A DNA stretch of 64,000 nt from Collinsella sp. (GTDB taxonomy: Bacteria; Actinomycetota; Coriobacteriia; Coriobacteriales; Coriobacteriaceae): positions 100,586 to 164,585 of the forward strand of contig JAGZSF010000008.1 in assembly GCA_018381235.1 (NCBI GenBank), in the 5' to 3' direction. The notes below the pieces were generated by a model that was given only the letters and a program-made list of their open reading frames with translations, ran no database searches and was not told the origin of the DNA. The stretch's first letter is position 1, and each line of letters opens with the position of its first letter. The translations under genes were made by a program, and so were the position numbers. Below, in pieces: positions 7,390 to 15,338 of this stretch.

Positions 7390-7418
7390 AAGGCTCCTCG
7401 TGAAAAACGAGGAGCCTT
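7390..7418 (-). terminator. Terminator of the alcohol dehydrogenase operon
   Basis: AAGGCTCCTCGT / ACGAGGAGCCTT, 12 perfect base pairs with a 5-base loop; on the minus strand it is followed by CTGAGTTTTTG. Confidence 0.85.
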
Positions 7419-7460
7419 CCCGTTTCCTTCGGCGCGGGCGGATCGGGACGGAGCGCCGAT

Positions 7461-8624
7461 CTAGAGGCACTCGGTCAGAATCTGGAACACCTCGCTGCGC
7501 TCCAGTTTCTTGGCGCAGCCGTCGGTGAGCACGCAGGTGTCCGCAACCTTGTGCAGCGTCTCGTCGGATGCGTCGGAGCCCATCTCGGCGAAGCTCGTGG
7601 GAAGCCCCATCTCGCCGATGAACGTCTGCAGGCGGTCGATGCCCTCCAGCGCCACCGTAAGGTCGTCTTTGCCCTTGGCGTCGACGCCCCACACCTCGCG
7701 CGCCCAGCGGGCGAACTGCGCGGGCGCCTCGGGGACCAGGTGGCGGTAGAGCGCAGGGTGGATGACCGCGAGGCCCATTCCGTGGTTGGTGTGGGTGTAC
7801 GCGCCGTACTGGTGCTGGATCATGTGCGCCTGGAAGTCCGTTGACTTGCCGATCTTGAGCACGCCGTTCTCGGCCATAGCGGAGTCGTATACGAGCTCGC
7901 TGAGCGCCTCGAGGTTCTGATTGTCGTCCGCGATGATCCGCATGTTGCGGATGACGTTACACTGGATGGCGAGGTTGATGTCGTCGGTGACATTGCGCCC
8001 GCGCGGGCTTCCGAAATAGCTCTCCATGCAGTGCGAGAGCGTGTCGAACGCGCCACTCATGAACTGCGCGTGCGGTACGGTGAGCGTGAGCGCCGGGTCA
8101 AGCGCCGCCCACGAGGGCAACGCGCCGAAGAAGGCGCCCTTCACGTGCGTCTCCTCGTTGGTGATGACGGCGCCGTTGTTCTGCTCGGCGCCCGTGCCGG
8201 AGAGCGTTACGATGCAGCCCATGGGGATGAACGAGCTCGGCATCTTGCCGTCGACGTGCTCGAACGTCTCGATGTTCTCGTCAAGCATCGCCTGCGCGGA
8301 GACCACCTTGCAGCAGTCGAAGACCGACCCGCCGCCGACGGCGAGAATGAAGTCGACCTGCTCCTCGCGTGCGAGCGCGGCGCCCTCCTGGCACTTCTCG
8401 TAGGTCGGGTTGGGCATGATGCCGCCGAAGTCCACCACGCGCTTGCCGGCGCCCGTGAGCTTCTCGACTACGTGGTCGTAGACGCCGGTCCGCTTGACCG
8501 AGCCTCCGCCGTAGGCGAGCATCACTGTCTTGCCCATGGCACCCATCTCGGCGTCGAGTGCCTGGTCCATGGCCCCCTCGCCGAAGTAGTTCCTGACCGG
8601 GTAGTCGTACGTGAATGAGTTCAT
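7461..8624 (-). CDS. Iron-containing alcohol dehydrogenase (butanol-dehydrogenase type)
   Basis: 387 residues, NAD(P)H-dependent group III alcohol dehydrogenase that would reduce aldehydes in the cytosol. Nucleotide-binding blocks are MLAYGGGSVKRTG and FILAVGGGSVFDCCK. Metal ligands are visible in GAFDTLSHCMESYFG, HMIQHQYGAYTHTNHGMGLA and the following HPALYRH. Length matches BdhA/YqhD relatives. ATG 8624 has AGGAGGAATTGCC immediately upstream; an in-frame extension to 8699 has no ribosome site. It lies 44 bases after the aldo-keto reductase stop on the same strand, so the genes are probably co-transcribed, with the hairpin at 7390-7418 as the end. A carbonyl-detoxification or fermentative role is inferred. 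Confidence 0.92.
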   Translation of the reverse strand: MNSFTYDYPVRNYFGEGAMDQALDAEMGAMGKTVMLAYGGGSVKRTGVYDHVVEKLTGAGKRVVDFGGIMPNPTYEKCQEGAALAREEQVDFILAVGGGSVFDCCKVVSAQAMLDENIETFEHVDGKMPSSFIPMGCIVTLSGTGAEQNNGAVITNEETHVKGAFFGALPSWAALDPALTLTVPHAQFMSGAFDTLSHCMESYFGSPRGRNVTDDINLAIQCNVIRNMRIIADDNQNLEALSELVYDSAMAENGVLKIGKSTDFQAHMIQHQYGAYTHTNHGMGLAVIHPALYRHLVPEAPAQFARWAREVWGVDAKGKDDLTVALEGIDRLQTFIGEMGLPTSFAEMGSDASDETLHKVADTCVLTDGCAKKLERSEVFQILTECL

Positions 8625-8668
8625 GGCAATTCCTCCTAGTAAGTTATCAGTGTGGTCTGACCGCTCGT

Positions 8669-9520
8669 CTACACGTTGCGCACGAGCTCGGACATCCATT
8701 CGATGGTGGCGGGGTCGTGGTGGTCGAAGAACGCGCTGCGCCCGGTGTCGAGCGCGGCGATGGCGACCATCTCGTCGTCGCCCAGCGCGAAGTCGAAGAC
8801 GTCGAAGTTCTGCTCCATGCGATCGCGGTGCGTGCTCTTAGGGATGCAGACCACACCGCGCTGCAGCAGCCAGCGCAACACGACCTGGGCGACCGTCTTG
8901 CCGTGCGCCTCGCCGATGCGAGCGAGGATCTCGTTGCGGAAGAGGTCGTTTCTGCCCTCCGCAAAGGGCGCCCAACCCTCCATGGCCACCTCCTTGCCGG
9001 CCATGTACTCCTGCGCCTCGCGCTGCTGGAAGAACACGTTGCACTCGACTTGGTTCACGGCGGGGGCGATGCGGTTGAACGAGATGAGGTTTGCGAGGTG
9101 ATCGGGGTAGAAGTTAGCTGTGCCTATGGCGCGGATAACGCCCTGCTCGTAGAGCTCCTCCATGGCGCGCCACGCGCCGAAGACGTCGCCGAACGGCTGA
9201 TGGATGAGGTAGAGATCGACGTAGTCGAGCCCCAGCCGCTTGAGCGACGCGTCGAAGCCGCGCTTGGCCCCCTCGTAGCTCACATCCGACATCCACAGCT
9301 TGGTCGTCACGAACACCTCGTCGCGCGGCAGGCCGCTCGCACGAATGGCGGCCCCGACCGCCTCTTCGTTGCCGTAGCTCGCGGCCGTGTCGAGCAGCCG
9401 GTAGCCGACCGAGAGCGCGTCCTCCACGGCGCGCTGGCATCCCGCGGCGTCCGGGATCTGGTACACGCCGAAGCCGAGCTGCGGCATCCTGACGCCGTTG
9501 TTCAAGGTGATGTAGTCCAT
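8669..9520 (-). CDS. Aldo/keto reductase (2,5-diketogluconate reductase-like)
   Basis: 283 residues, NADPH-dependent reductase with a TIM-barrel fold. The catalytic tetrad is present: Asp in YRLLDTAASYGNE, the Tyr five residues later, Lys in VFVTTKLW, His in DLYLIHQPFG. The C-terminal cofactor block is GVVCIPKSTHRDRMEQNF. ATG 9520 follows AGAAAGGAAGGCACC. First complete gene of the lower half of this minus-strand block, with the alcohol dehydrogenase 44 bases behind. Upstream DNA (9599-9632) contains two TATAAC motifs similar to the palindrome in the LysR intergenic region. About 45 percent similar by eye to the second reductase at 9832-10680; both belong to AKR5-like enzymes. Confidence 0.92.
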   Translation of the reverse strand: MDYITLNNGVRMPQLGFGVYQIPDAAGCQRAVEDALSVGYRLLDTAASYGNEEAVGAAIRASGLPRDEVFVTTKLWMSDVSYEGAKRGFDASLKRLGLDYVDLYLIHQPFGDVFGAWRAMEELYEQGVIRAIGTANFYPDHLANLISFNRIAPAVNQVECNVFFQQREAQEYMAGKEVAMEGWAPFAEGRNDLFRNEILARIGEAHGKTVAQVVLRWLLQRGVVCIPKSTHRDRMEQNFDVFDFALGDDEMVAIAALDTGRSAFFDHHDPATIEWMSELVRNV

Positions 9521-9625
9521 GGTGCCTTCCTTTCTCGCAACTTGACGCATCCACCATACGAGGGGTGCCGCGCCGGCGGAAGTTTCCGTTGGTGAGGGTT
9601 CTATAACGCTGGGGTGCGCACGGGG

Positions 9626-9822
9626 CTATAACCCGCAGGTTCTAGGCGTCACCTCAAAGAGATCGGCGCCGAGCTCGTCGGCAATGGTCTGAGCTACGAC
9701 AGCGGTGTGGCTCTGTGCCGAGTAGTAGGCCACGAGGACGTTGCCGTCTGCAGCGGGCACTGCGGCGGGCTCATCCTCGACAGTCGACTGGTCCTCGGCG
9801 GCGGCTTGGTTGGTCCGTTGTC
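9626..9822 (-). pseudogene. Flavodoxin fragment
   Basis: Too short and broken to appear as a normal gene. On the minus strand the frame reads AAAEDQSTVEDEPAAVPAAD, then NVLVAYYSAQSHTAVVA and QTIADELGADLFEVTP, ending in TAG at 9626-9628. This is the FMN-phosphate loop and first helix of a flavodoxin with the acidic/Ala linker seen in lipoprotein-type flavodoxins. Both the signal peptide and the C-terminal three quarters are missing. It starts about 10 bases after the stop of the upstream aldo-keto reductase, so it was once the middle gene of this operon. Confidence 0.7.
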
Positions 9823-9831
9823 GTCTGAGTG

Positions 9832-10680
9832 CTACTCCTGCGCGTTGAAATCGGGGCGTATGGCCAGGTAGCCCGCGAGTGCTTCCTCAGTGGCGGTGTA
9901 GTAGGTCATGGTCCCGTCGAGCTTGGCAATCTCGGTCATCTCGTCTTCGGTGAGGGAGAAGTCGAAGATGTTCGCGTTGTCGGCGATGTGGGCGGGGTTC
10001 TTGGAGCCGGGGATGATGGAGGTACCCATCTGCACGTGCCAGCGCAGGATCACCTGGGCCGGGGTCTTGCCGTACTTCTCGGCGAGAGCGACGAAGACAG
10101 GCTCCTCCAGAAGACCTTTGTCGCCGTGGCCGAGCGGGTACCACGCCTCGATCACCGTGCCGTACGGCGCGAGGTAGGCGCGCAGGTCGCGCTGGGCGTG
10201 GTAGGGGTGGCACTCAACGGTCACGAGCTGCGGCTTGATGTCGGCGACCTCGATGACCTCGGCGATCTTGCCTTGCGGGAAGTTGGAGAGGCCGAGGGCG
10301 CGTACCTTGCCTGCGCGGTACGCCTCTTCCATCGTGTGCCACGCGGCCAGGTAGTCGCCTACCGGCTGGTGCAGGATGAGCATGTCGACGTAGTCGAGCC
10401 CCAGGCGCTGGAGCGTGGCGTCCACCGCCGGCATGCCCGCGTCGTAGACGCTCGGCCAGAGCTTGGTGGAGACGAAGATCTTGTCGCGCGCGATGCCGCT
10501 CTTGGCGATGGCACGGCCCACGGCGCGCTCGTTCATGTAGGCGTTGGCGGTGTCGATGTGTTCGTAGCCAGCCGCGAGCGCGGCGGTTGCGGCCGCCTCG
10601 GCCTCGGCCGGGGTCATGAGGAAGGTGCCCAAACCTTCGATGGGCATCTCTACGTCGTTGTTGAGCTTCAGATACTCCAT
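9832..10680 (-). CDS. Aldo/keto reductase
   Basis: 282 residues. Tetrad residues are seen in YEHIDTANAYMNE (Asp and Tyr), IFVSTKLWPS (Lys) and DMLILHQPVG (His); GTSIIPGSKNPAHIADN is the cofactor phosphate loop. Start ATG 10680 has TTAAGGAGGAGACC directly upstream. It is divergent from a LysR regulator across 129 bp, a standard arrangement for LysR-controlled operons. The flavodoxin remnant follows after about 10 bases. The substrate is unknown; the block as a whole suggests reduction of aldehydes or quinones. Confidence 0.92.
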   Translation of the reverse strand: MEYLKLNNDVEMPIEGLGTFLMTPAEAEAAATAALAAGYEHIDTANAYMNERAVGRAIAKSGIARDKIFVSTKLWPSVYDAGMPAVDATLQRLGLDYVDMLILHQPVGDYLAAWHTMEEAYRAGKVRALGLSNFPQGKIAEVIEVADIKPQLVTVECHPYHAQRDLRAYLAPYGTVIEAWYPLGHGDKGLLEEPVFVALAEKYGKTPAQVILRWHVQMGTSIIPGSKNPAHIADNANIFDFSLTEDEMTEIAKLDGTMTYYTATEEALAGYLAIRPDFNAQE

Positions 10681-10761
10681 GGTCTCCTCCTTAATGGTGA
10701 CTTTTCGAATACAAGGCTACGGCGTTTACTGACGTGCGAGAAGTTCACGTTGGAATGATGG

Positions 10762-10780
10762 ATATAACCATGGGGTATAT
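10762..10780. promoter_or_regulatory. Probable LysR operator
   Basis: ATATAACC-ATG-GGGTATAT, arms matching at 7 of 8 positions, in the centre of the intergenic space between the divergent LysR and aldo-keto reductase genes. The half-site GGTTATA recurs upstream of the second reductase (9626-9632). Confidence 0.55.
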
Positions 10781-10809
10781 ACGGCACATAATGCGTGACA
10801 GGAGGATCG

Positions 10810-11709
10810 ATGTACAACCCACAGCTTGACACTTTCATCCGCGTGGCGGAGGCGGGCAGCTTCTCCAAGGCGGCACAAGAGTCCTTCATCACGCCCACGG
10901 CCGTCATCAAGCAGATGAACCTGCTGGAGTCGCGGCTAGGCCTTACGCTGTTCCACCGATCGCATCAGGGGCTTTCGCTTACGCGAGCAGGCAGGTCGCT
11001 GCTCGCCGACGCCCGCCATATCGTGCAGTACTCTCAAGAATCAATCGCACGCGCCCGCGTCGCCGAGCGCGGAGAGAAGCGCATCATCCGCGTGGGAGTG
11101 TCGCTCATGACGCCCAGCACGCCGCTCACGAAGCTATGGCCGAAGGTGAAGGAACGTTGCCCTGGCATGAGCCTTCAGGTGGTCACGTTTGAAAACACAC
11201 CCTCGGCGGCGCGCGGTTTGGCGAACCTCGGGCAAGACATGGATATCGTGGTGGGGATTTTCGACGATGCCTTTCTTAAAGAGCGCGGGTGCCTGGGCCT
11301 CGAGCTTTCGCGCGAGCCGCTCTGGTGCGCCGTTCCCGTCGACAGCGAGCTCGCCAAACGCGACATCGTCACATTCGACGACCTCCACAATCACAGTCTT
11401 ATGCTTATACGCCGGGGCTGGAACGCCGAAATCGACCGCGTGCGCGACGAGATACTCTTGCATCATCCTCAAATCGCGCTCGTAGACTTCCCGCAATATC
11501 GGGCGGAGGTGTTCAATCGCGGCGCGAACGAGGACCTCGCGCTTGCGACGCTGCCGTTGTGGGCCAACGTCCACCCCATGCTCAAAACCGTTCCTACCGA
11601 TTGGGACTGTCTCGTGTCTTACGGGCTGCTTCATTCGCCGCACCCCGCAGACCATGTGCGGGAGTTCCTCGATGCGGTGTCTGCCGTGCTCGAGGCAAAG
11701 CATCGATAG
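10810..11709 (+). CDS. LysR-family transcriptional regulator
   Basis: 299 residues. The N-terminal winged helix-turn-helix is YNPQLDTFIRVAEAGSFSKA with ITPTAVIKQMNLLESRLGL, typical of LysR. The remainder is the periplasmic-binding-protein-like effector domain (VGVSLMTPSTPLTKLWPKVK onwards). ATG 10810 is chosen because ACAGGAGGATCG precedes it; the open frame begins 15 bases earlier without a ribosome site. It is divergent from the reductase operon and probably regulates it and itself. A strong terminator follows. Confidence 0.92.
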   Translation: MYNPQLDTFIRVAEAGSFSKAAQESFITPTAVIKQMNLLESRLGLTLFHRSHQGLSLTRAGRSLLADARHIVQYSQESIARARVAERGEKRIIRVGVSLMTPSTPLTKLWPKVKERCPGMSLQVVTFENTPSAARGLANLGQDMDIVVGIFDDAFLKERGCLGLELSREPLWCAVPVDSELAKRDIVTFDDLHNHSLMLIRRGWNAEIDRVRDEILLHHPQIALVDFPQYRAEVFNRGANEDLALATLPLWANVHPMLKTVPTDWDCLVSYGLLHSPHPADHVREFLDAVSAVLEAKHR

Positions 11710-11757
11710 GCAATCGCGAGCAGATGCGCTCATGCCTATGGGGACAACGGGAATAAC

Positions 11758-11793
11758 AGCCTCCGAACCTTCTGGTTCGGAGGCTTTCTTTTT
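11758..11793 (+). terminator. Terminator after lysR
   Basis: AGCCTCCGAACC-TTCT-GGTTCGGAGGCT (12 perfect pairs, 11758-11785) followed by TTCTTTTT. Confidence 0.92.
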
Positions 11794-11844
11794 CGTTCTG
11801 CTCGGAAAGAGCCCCTTGCCAAAGCCCTTGAGCATCGGGCGGCA

Positions 11845-12285
11845 TTATTGAGCGTGGGCGTTATCGTAGGTATCTTTGATCTCTTCCGGCAAATCGTCGG
11901 GAATCAGCGCCTTCACTCTATCCTCGTTGCCATCTTGGATCGCCTGCTCGTAGTACCAGCATTTGAACTTCAACATATCCAGCGCACGGTTCATGTTCGC
12001 GATCTCCGACTCCATGTGGACCTTTCGCTCCTCGAACATGGCCTTGCGCTTGGGATATGTCGATGGGCCCTCCGCGCACCATTCCATGAACAGCCGGATG
12101 TCTTTGATTTCCATTCCGGCCTTCTTCAGGCATTCGATGACCCGAAGCGCCTCGAGTTCTGTATCGCCGAATCGGCGAATGCCGGACGTCCGCTCCAATT
12201 CCGGGAACAATCCCTGCTTGTCGTAATAGCGCAGTGTGGAAACGGGCAGACCGAACATATCCGCCACCTGTCCGATTGTGTACAT
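11845..12285 (-). CDS. MerR-family transcriptional regulator
   Basis: 146 residues. N-terminal MerR helix-turn-helix: MYTIGQVADMFGLPVSTLRY with YDKQGLFPELERTSGIRRFG. A long dimerisation helix follows (KRKAMFEERKVHMESEIANM) and then a short effector end without the paired cysteines of metal sensors. ATG 12285 has CGGAGGGACC before it. It is divergent from the CMD-cupin gene. MerR proteins of this kind often activate the neighbouring oxidoreductase or decarboxylase-like operon by bending an over-spaced promoter, and a suitable dyad is present at 12317-12347. Confidence 0.9.
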   Translation of the reverse strand: MYTIGQVADMFGLPVSTLRYYDKQGLFPELERTSGIRRFGDTELEALRVIECLKKAGMEIKDIRLFMEWCAEGPSTYPKRKAMFEERKVHMESEIANMNRALDMLKFKCWYYEQAIQDGNEDRVKALIPDDLPEEIKDTYDNAHAQ

Positions 12286-12316
12286 GGTCCCTCCGGACGA
12301 ATCTCGAATTATCTCC

Positions 12317-12347
12317 TTGACCTAAAGTTAGGTTTAGGTATTACCTT
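12317..12347 (+). promoter_or_regulatory. Probable MerR-controlled promoter
   Basis: TTGACC (12317-12322) as -35 and TACCTT (12342-12347) as -10 with a 19-bp spacer, the over-long spacing MerR activators need. Within it ACCTAA (12320-12325) is repeated inverted as TTAGGT at 12328-12333 and again at 12334-12339. Confidence 0.55.
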
Positions 12348-12506
12348 CATTCTCGTCAATATAAATTGGGAGCGCAAGGGGTGTTCAGTAATCGCCGGGC
12401 ATCCCGCTCTTGAGCAGGCGCGACGAATGGGCATGGGAGTCTAGGCGCGGCTTAGCTGCGCGGAAGCAGTTTTGTACTCAAAACCATCGACAGGAGGAAA
12501 TCGATC

Positions 12507-13274
12507 ATGGCAATTAAACAGACGGCAGGCAGAGATGCTCTGGGGGACTTTGCCCCCAAATTCGCTCAGCTCAACGACGATGTGCTGTTTGGCGAGATAT
12601 GGAGCCGGGAGGACGAGCTCTCACTTCGAGACCGAAGCGTGGTGACGGTGGTGGCCCTGATGGCGCAGGGGCTGACGGATTCCTCGTTCAAATATCATCT
12701 GATGTCCGCAAAGAACAATGGTGTGACCAGGGCGGAAATAGCGGAGATCCTTACGCATGCGGCGTTTTACGCGGGATGGCCCAAGGCGTGGGCGGCCTTT
12801 CGTATGGCGAAGGAGGTCTGGGCGAACGAGGACGACGGCGCCGACGCAAAGGCCCGACACCAAAACGAGATGGCCTTTCCCATCGGTGCCCCCAACGACG
12901 CATTTGCGAAGTACTTTACTGGGCAAAGCTACCTCGTGCCCCTTTCCACCGAGCAGGTCGGCGTCTACAACGTTACGTTCGAGCCCGGCTGCCGCAACAA
13001 CTGGCACATCCATCACGCCAAAAGCGGTGGCGGACAGATCCTCGTCTGCGTGGCTGGTCGAGGGCTTTACCAGGAATGGGGCAAACCGGCACAGGAGCTG
13101 TGCCCTGGCGATGTAGTAAATATTCCCGCGGGCGTAAAGCACTGGCACGGTGCGGCGCCCTACAGCTGGTTCTCCCATCTCGCGGTGGAGGTTCCGGGCG
13201 AGGAGGCTTCCAACGAGTGGTTGGAGCCCGTGGACGACGAGCAATACCTTAAAGCGACTGACAAGGAGGCTTAG
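12507..13274 (+). CDS. Carboxymuconolactone decarboxylase-like / cupin fusion protein
   Basis: 255 residues with two domains. Residues 1-110 are an AhpD/CMD-type helical domain (RDRSVVTVVALMAQGLTD, EIAEILTHAAFYAGWPKAWA). Residues ~125-245 are a cupin barrel with metal ligands in NNWHIHHAKSGGG, LVCVAGRGLYQEWG and IPAGVKHWHGAAP. The usual CMD CxxC is absent from the helix, so a peroxidase role is doubtful. Such CMD-cupin fusions are common in gut anaerobes and their function is not established. ATG 12507 has CAGGAGGAAATCGATC upstream. The hydrolase relic begins 2 bases after its stop, and a divergent MerR gene probably controls both. Confidence 0.88.
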   Translation: MAIKQTAGRDALGDFAPKFAQLNDDVLFGEIWSREDELSLRDRSVVTVVALMAQGLTDSSFKYHLMSAKNNGVTRAEIAEILTHAAFYAGWPKAWAAFRMAKEVWANEDDGADAKARHQNEMAFPIGAPNDAFAKYFTGQSYLVPLSTEQVGVYNVTFEPGCRNNWHIHHAKSGGGQILVCVAGRGLYQEWGKPAQELCPGDVVNIPAGVKHWHGAAPYSWFSHLAVEVPGEEASNEWLEPVDDEQYLKATDKEA

Positions 13275-13276
13275 GC

Positions 13277-14060
13277 ATGGATCAGTTGAAACTGACGCAG
13301 GAATGGGACAAAGTGTTCCTCAAAAGCGACAAGGTTGAGCACAGCAAGGCGACCTTCCGGAACCGATACGGCATCACGCTGGCGGCCGACGTGTACGTGC
13401 CGAAGAACGCGGAAGGCAAGCTGCCCGCCATCGCCGTCAGCGGCCCGTTTGGCGCGGTGAAGGAGCAGTCCTCCGGTCTGTATGCACAGAAAATGGCGGA
13501 GCTGGGCTTTTTTGCAATTGCCTTTGACCCGTCCTATACCGGCGAGAGCGGTGGTACGCCCCGCTATGTAGCATCTCCGGACATCAACACCGAGGACTTT
13601 TGCGCAGCGGTGGATTTCCTTTCTGTGCAGGAAAGCGTTGGACGCGCAGCGCACCGAGGACTATAAAAACGGCAGCTATGCGCTGGCGGGCGGCGTGGTC
13701 GATCCACTACCGGAGGATGCGCCGCAGTTTGTAGCGGACTATTACGCCTACTACAAAACTCCGCGAGGCTACCATCCCCGCAGCCTGAACTCCAACGGTG
13801 GCTGGAATGTGACGTCCTCGCTGTCGTTCCTGAATATGCCGATTTTGCAATACAGCAGCGAAATTCGCTCTGCGGTACTGCTGGTGCATGGCGAGAAGGC
13901 GCACTCCCGTTATTTCAGCGAAACCGCGTACAACAAACTGACGGGGGACAACAAGGAATTGCTCATTATCCCCGGCGCCAGCCATACCGACCTCTACGAT
14001 CAGATGGATATCATTCCGTTTGAAAAGTTGAAAGCATTCTTTGAGGAATATCTAAAATAA
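13277..14060 (+). pseudogene. Alpha/beta hydrolase broken by an internal deletion
   Basis: The first part (ATG 13277) reads as a normal dienelactone-hydrolase-like alpha/beta hydrolase through LPAIAVSGPFGAVKEQSSGL, GFFAIAFDPSYTGESGG and VDFLSVQES. Near 13638 the frame changes and the sequence continues as LDAQRTEDYKNGSYALAGGV, then AVLLVHGEKAHSRYFSETAY and LLIIPGASHTDLYD to TAA at 14060. Family members have roughly 60 more residues between these parts, including the nucleophile elbow. Both the deletion and the frame change are needed to explain the data. The remaining C-terminal frame (13638-14060) has no ribosome site. The product cannot be catalytically active. Confidence 0.85.
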
Positions 14061-14655
14061 GGCGCACCTTGATTCAATACCAAGCCCCCAGCAACGATTC
14101 TTCCAGTCATGGTCACAGCATACGGCTTCTGACCTGCTGAAACGCGCAGGGATAAAGCTGCTAGCTATGATTCCTTCCTCGAAATAGGTGAAGAGGGGCT
14201 GAAATAGCGGATTCACGTCCTCAGCCAAGATGTCTGCAACTTGCAATCCGACCTGTTTTGTCCTTGGGACAAAAATGAAACTGCGGGCCTTCGATGCCGA
14301 AAAGTTTTCTGCGTTGCTCCACGTTTCGTCTCAAACTCCTACGCGAAGACACACGGCGAGATTCGGTGGCAAGACACCTAAAGCCGACGACCCAACTGGA
14401 GTTGACTGGAATGGCACAACAATAAACGAGCGTGAAAGAGTGGGAATAGCTGATATTCGGCGATTTCAAGCTCCTGACCTGCATCGACAGGTTAGGAGCT
14501 TTTCTTTTGGCAGCCTCCGGGCAACCTCCAGGCAACCCCTACGGCTTCATACCGCGATTCATGTCGCTCCTAATCAACATCCGCGATGCTTCGCGAGCGC
14601 GCAGCACGAGTGTGGAAATACGGACGCACGAGCGTGGATTTTCGGACGCCTGATG
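14061..14655. other. Gene-free stretch with terminators
   Basis: No supportable gene. TTTTGTCC-TTG-GGACAAAA at about 14262-14280 is a small hairpin. AGCTCCTGACCTG pairs with CAGGTTAGGAGCT (14469-14500) and is followed by TTTCTTTT, a good plus-strand terminator with no gene directly in front, again hinting at lost coding sequence. Bases 14522-14592 resemble 19823-19892 (about 70 percent by eye). Confidence 0.5.
14522..14592. repeat. Degenerate block shared with 19823-19892
   Basis: Both blocks start CAACCTC and share ACGG-TTCAT and ATGCTTC at matching positions over about 70 bases. Likely the remains of the 3' end of the same lost gene family at both edges of the defence-like region. Confidence 0.35.
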
Positions 14656-14725
14656 AATGAGAGTGGATAATCTCCCACATTGAGCCCCAAACAAGGCTCA
14701 ATGTGGGAGATTATCCACTCTCATT
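14656..14725. repeat. Perfect 31-bp palindrome with 8-base loop
   Basis: Arms 14656-14686 and 14695-14725 are exact reverse complements; the right arm runs into TTTTTT. It is preceded by related shorter units (near 14611 and 14631) containing GTGGAAATACGGACGC and GTGGATTTTCGGACGC. Strong terminator-like structure with no adjacent coding gene on either side. Confidence 0.85.
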
Positions 14726-15039
14726 TTTTCGATATGTGCCGTGTTGGTAGCTCTGGTGTGCGCCGAGCGCGTGCGGCTAACGACGCAAAATAGGACTTTG
14801 TGCTGGCAGTTGTCGTAATAAGCCCTCACGTTGTCAAGGGATTGGAAGGGGTCTAGGTATTCAGCTGTGACGGCGGAGACATCGCGCCCATGCGCTTCAT
14901 TAGTCTTATCGGATTTTCGAACTATTTGCGGCGGTAGATGAGTGTGAGCAAATGCTAGCGAGCCTTTTCACCATGTCGCCGTTCTCGTCAACGAGGAGAC
15001 TGGGCTCTTTGGCCAATGGGGCTCCTAATGGAAATAAAT

Positions 15040-15200
15040 ATAAAATAGCCAGGGAACTTTCCTGGCACTTGGAGGTAGCCAAAAGAGCCGTAAGTAACTA
15101 TATGGCAAACGCCGACGGTGAACGTAGGGGGGCGTGGGGTGAAGTTGATAATCAAGGGTTCTTCTGCGGTGGTCACAAATCAGCAGGCAACTAAAAGATA
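15040..15200 (-). ncRNA. Candidate structured RNA sharing the 3' module of the DUF3800-associated RNA
   Basis: Read on the minus strand, GGCTCTTTTGGCTACCTCC continues to AAGTGCC (15089-15064), then a hairpin GCCAGG...CCTGGC (15066-15048) and TATTTTATATTTATTT. The DUF3800 leader has GGCTGTTTCAGCTACCTCC, AAGTGCC, a GC hairpin and TTTTATT in the same order. The match is 23 of 26 bases before the hairpin, while the hairpin arms differ in sequence but keep pairing. The 5' boundary is a guess. No protein gene follows on the minus strand; the EcsC gene starts 140 bp away in the opposite direction. Confidence 0.5.
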
Positions 15201-15338
15201 GGAGGTTCACTAGGCGTAAAATCTTTAAACAGTATGAACAAATTTCATTTCGCGGATACGCGCCTTCGGTTCATGAAGTGCCTCGCGATAATTTCTCACC
15301 CTATATAAGGCAGGCGGATATACCGAGAAGGGAGAACC

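Noticed and set aside
8615..10758. Long plus-strand frames opposite the aldo-keto reductases
   Set aside because: Shadow frames; sense strand carries full catalytic tetrads and ribosome sites.
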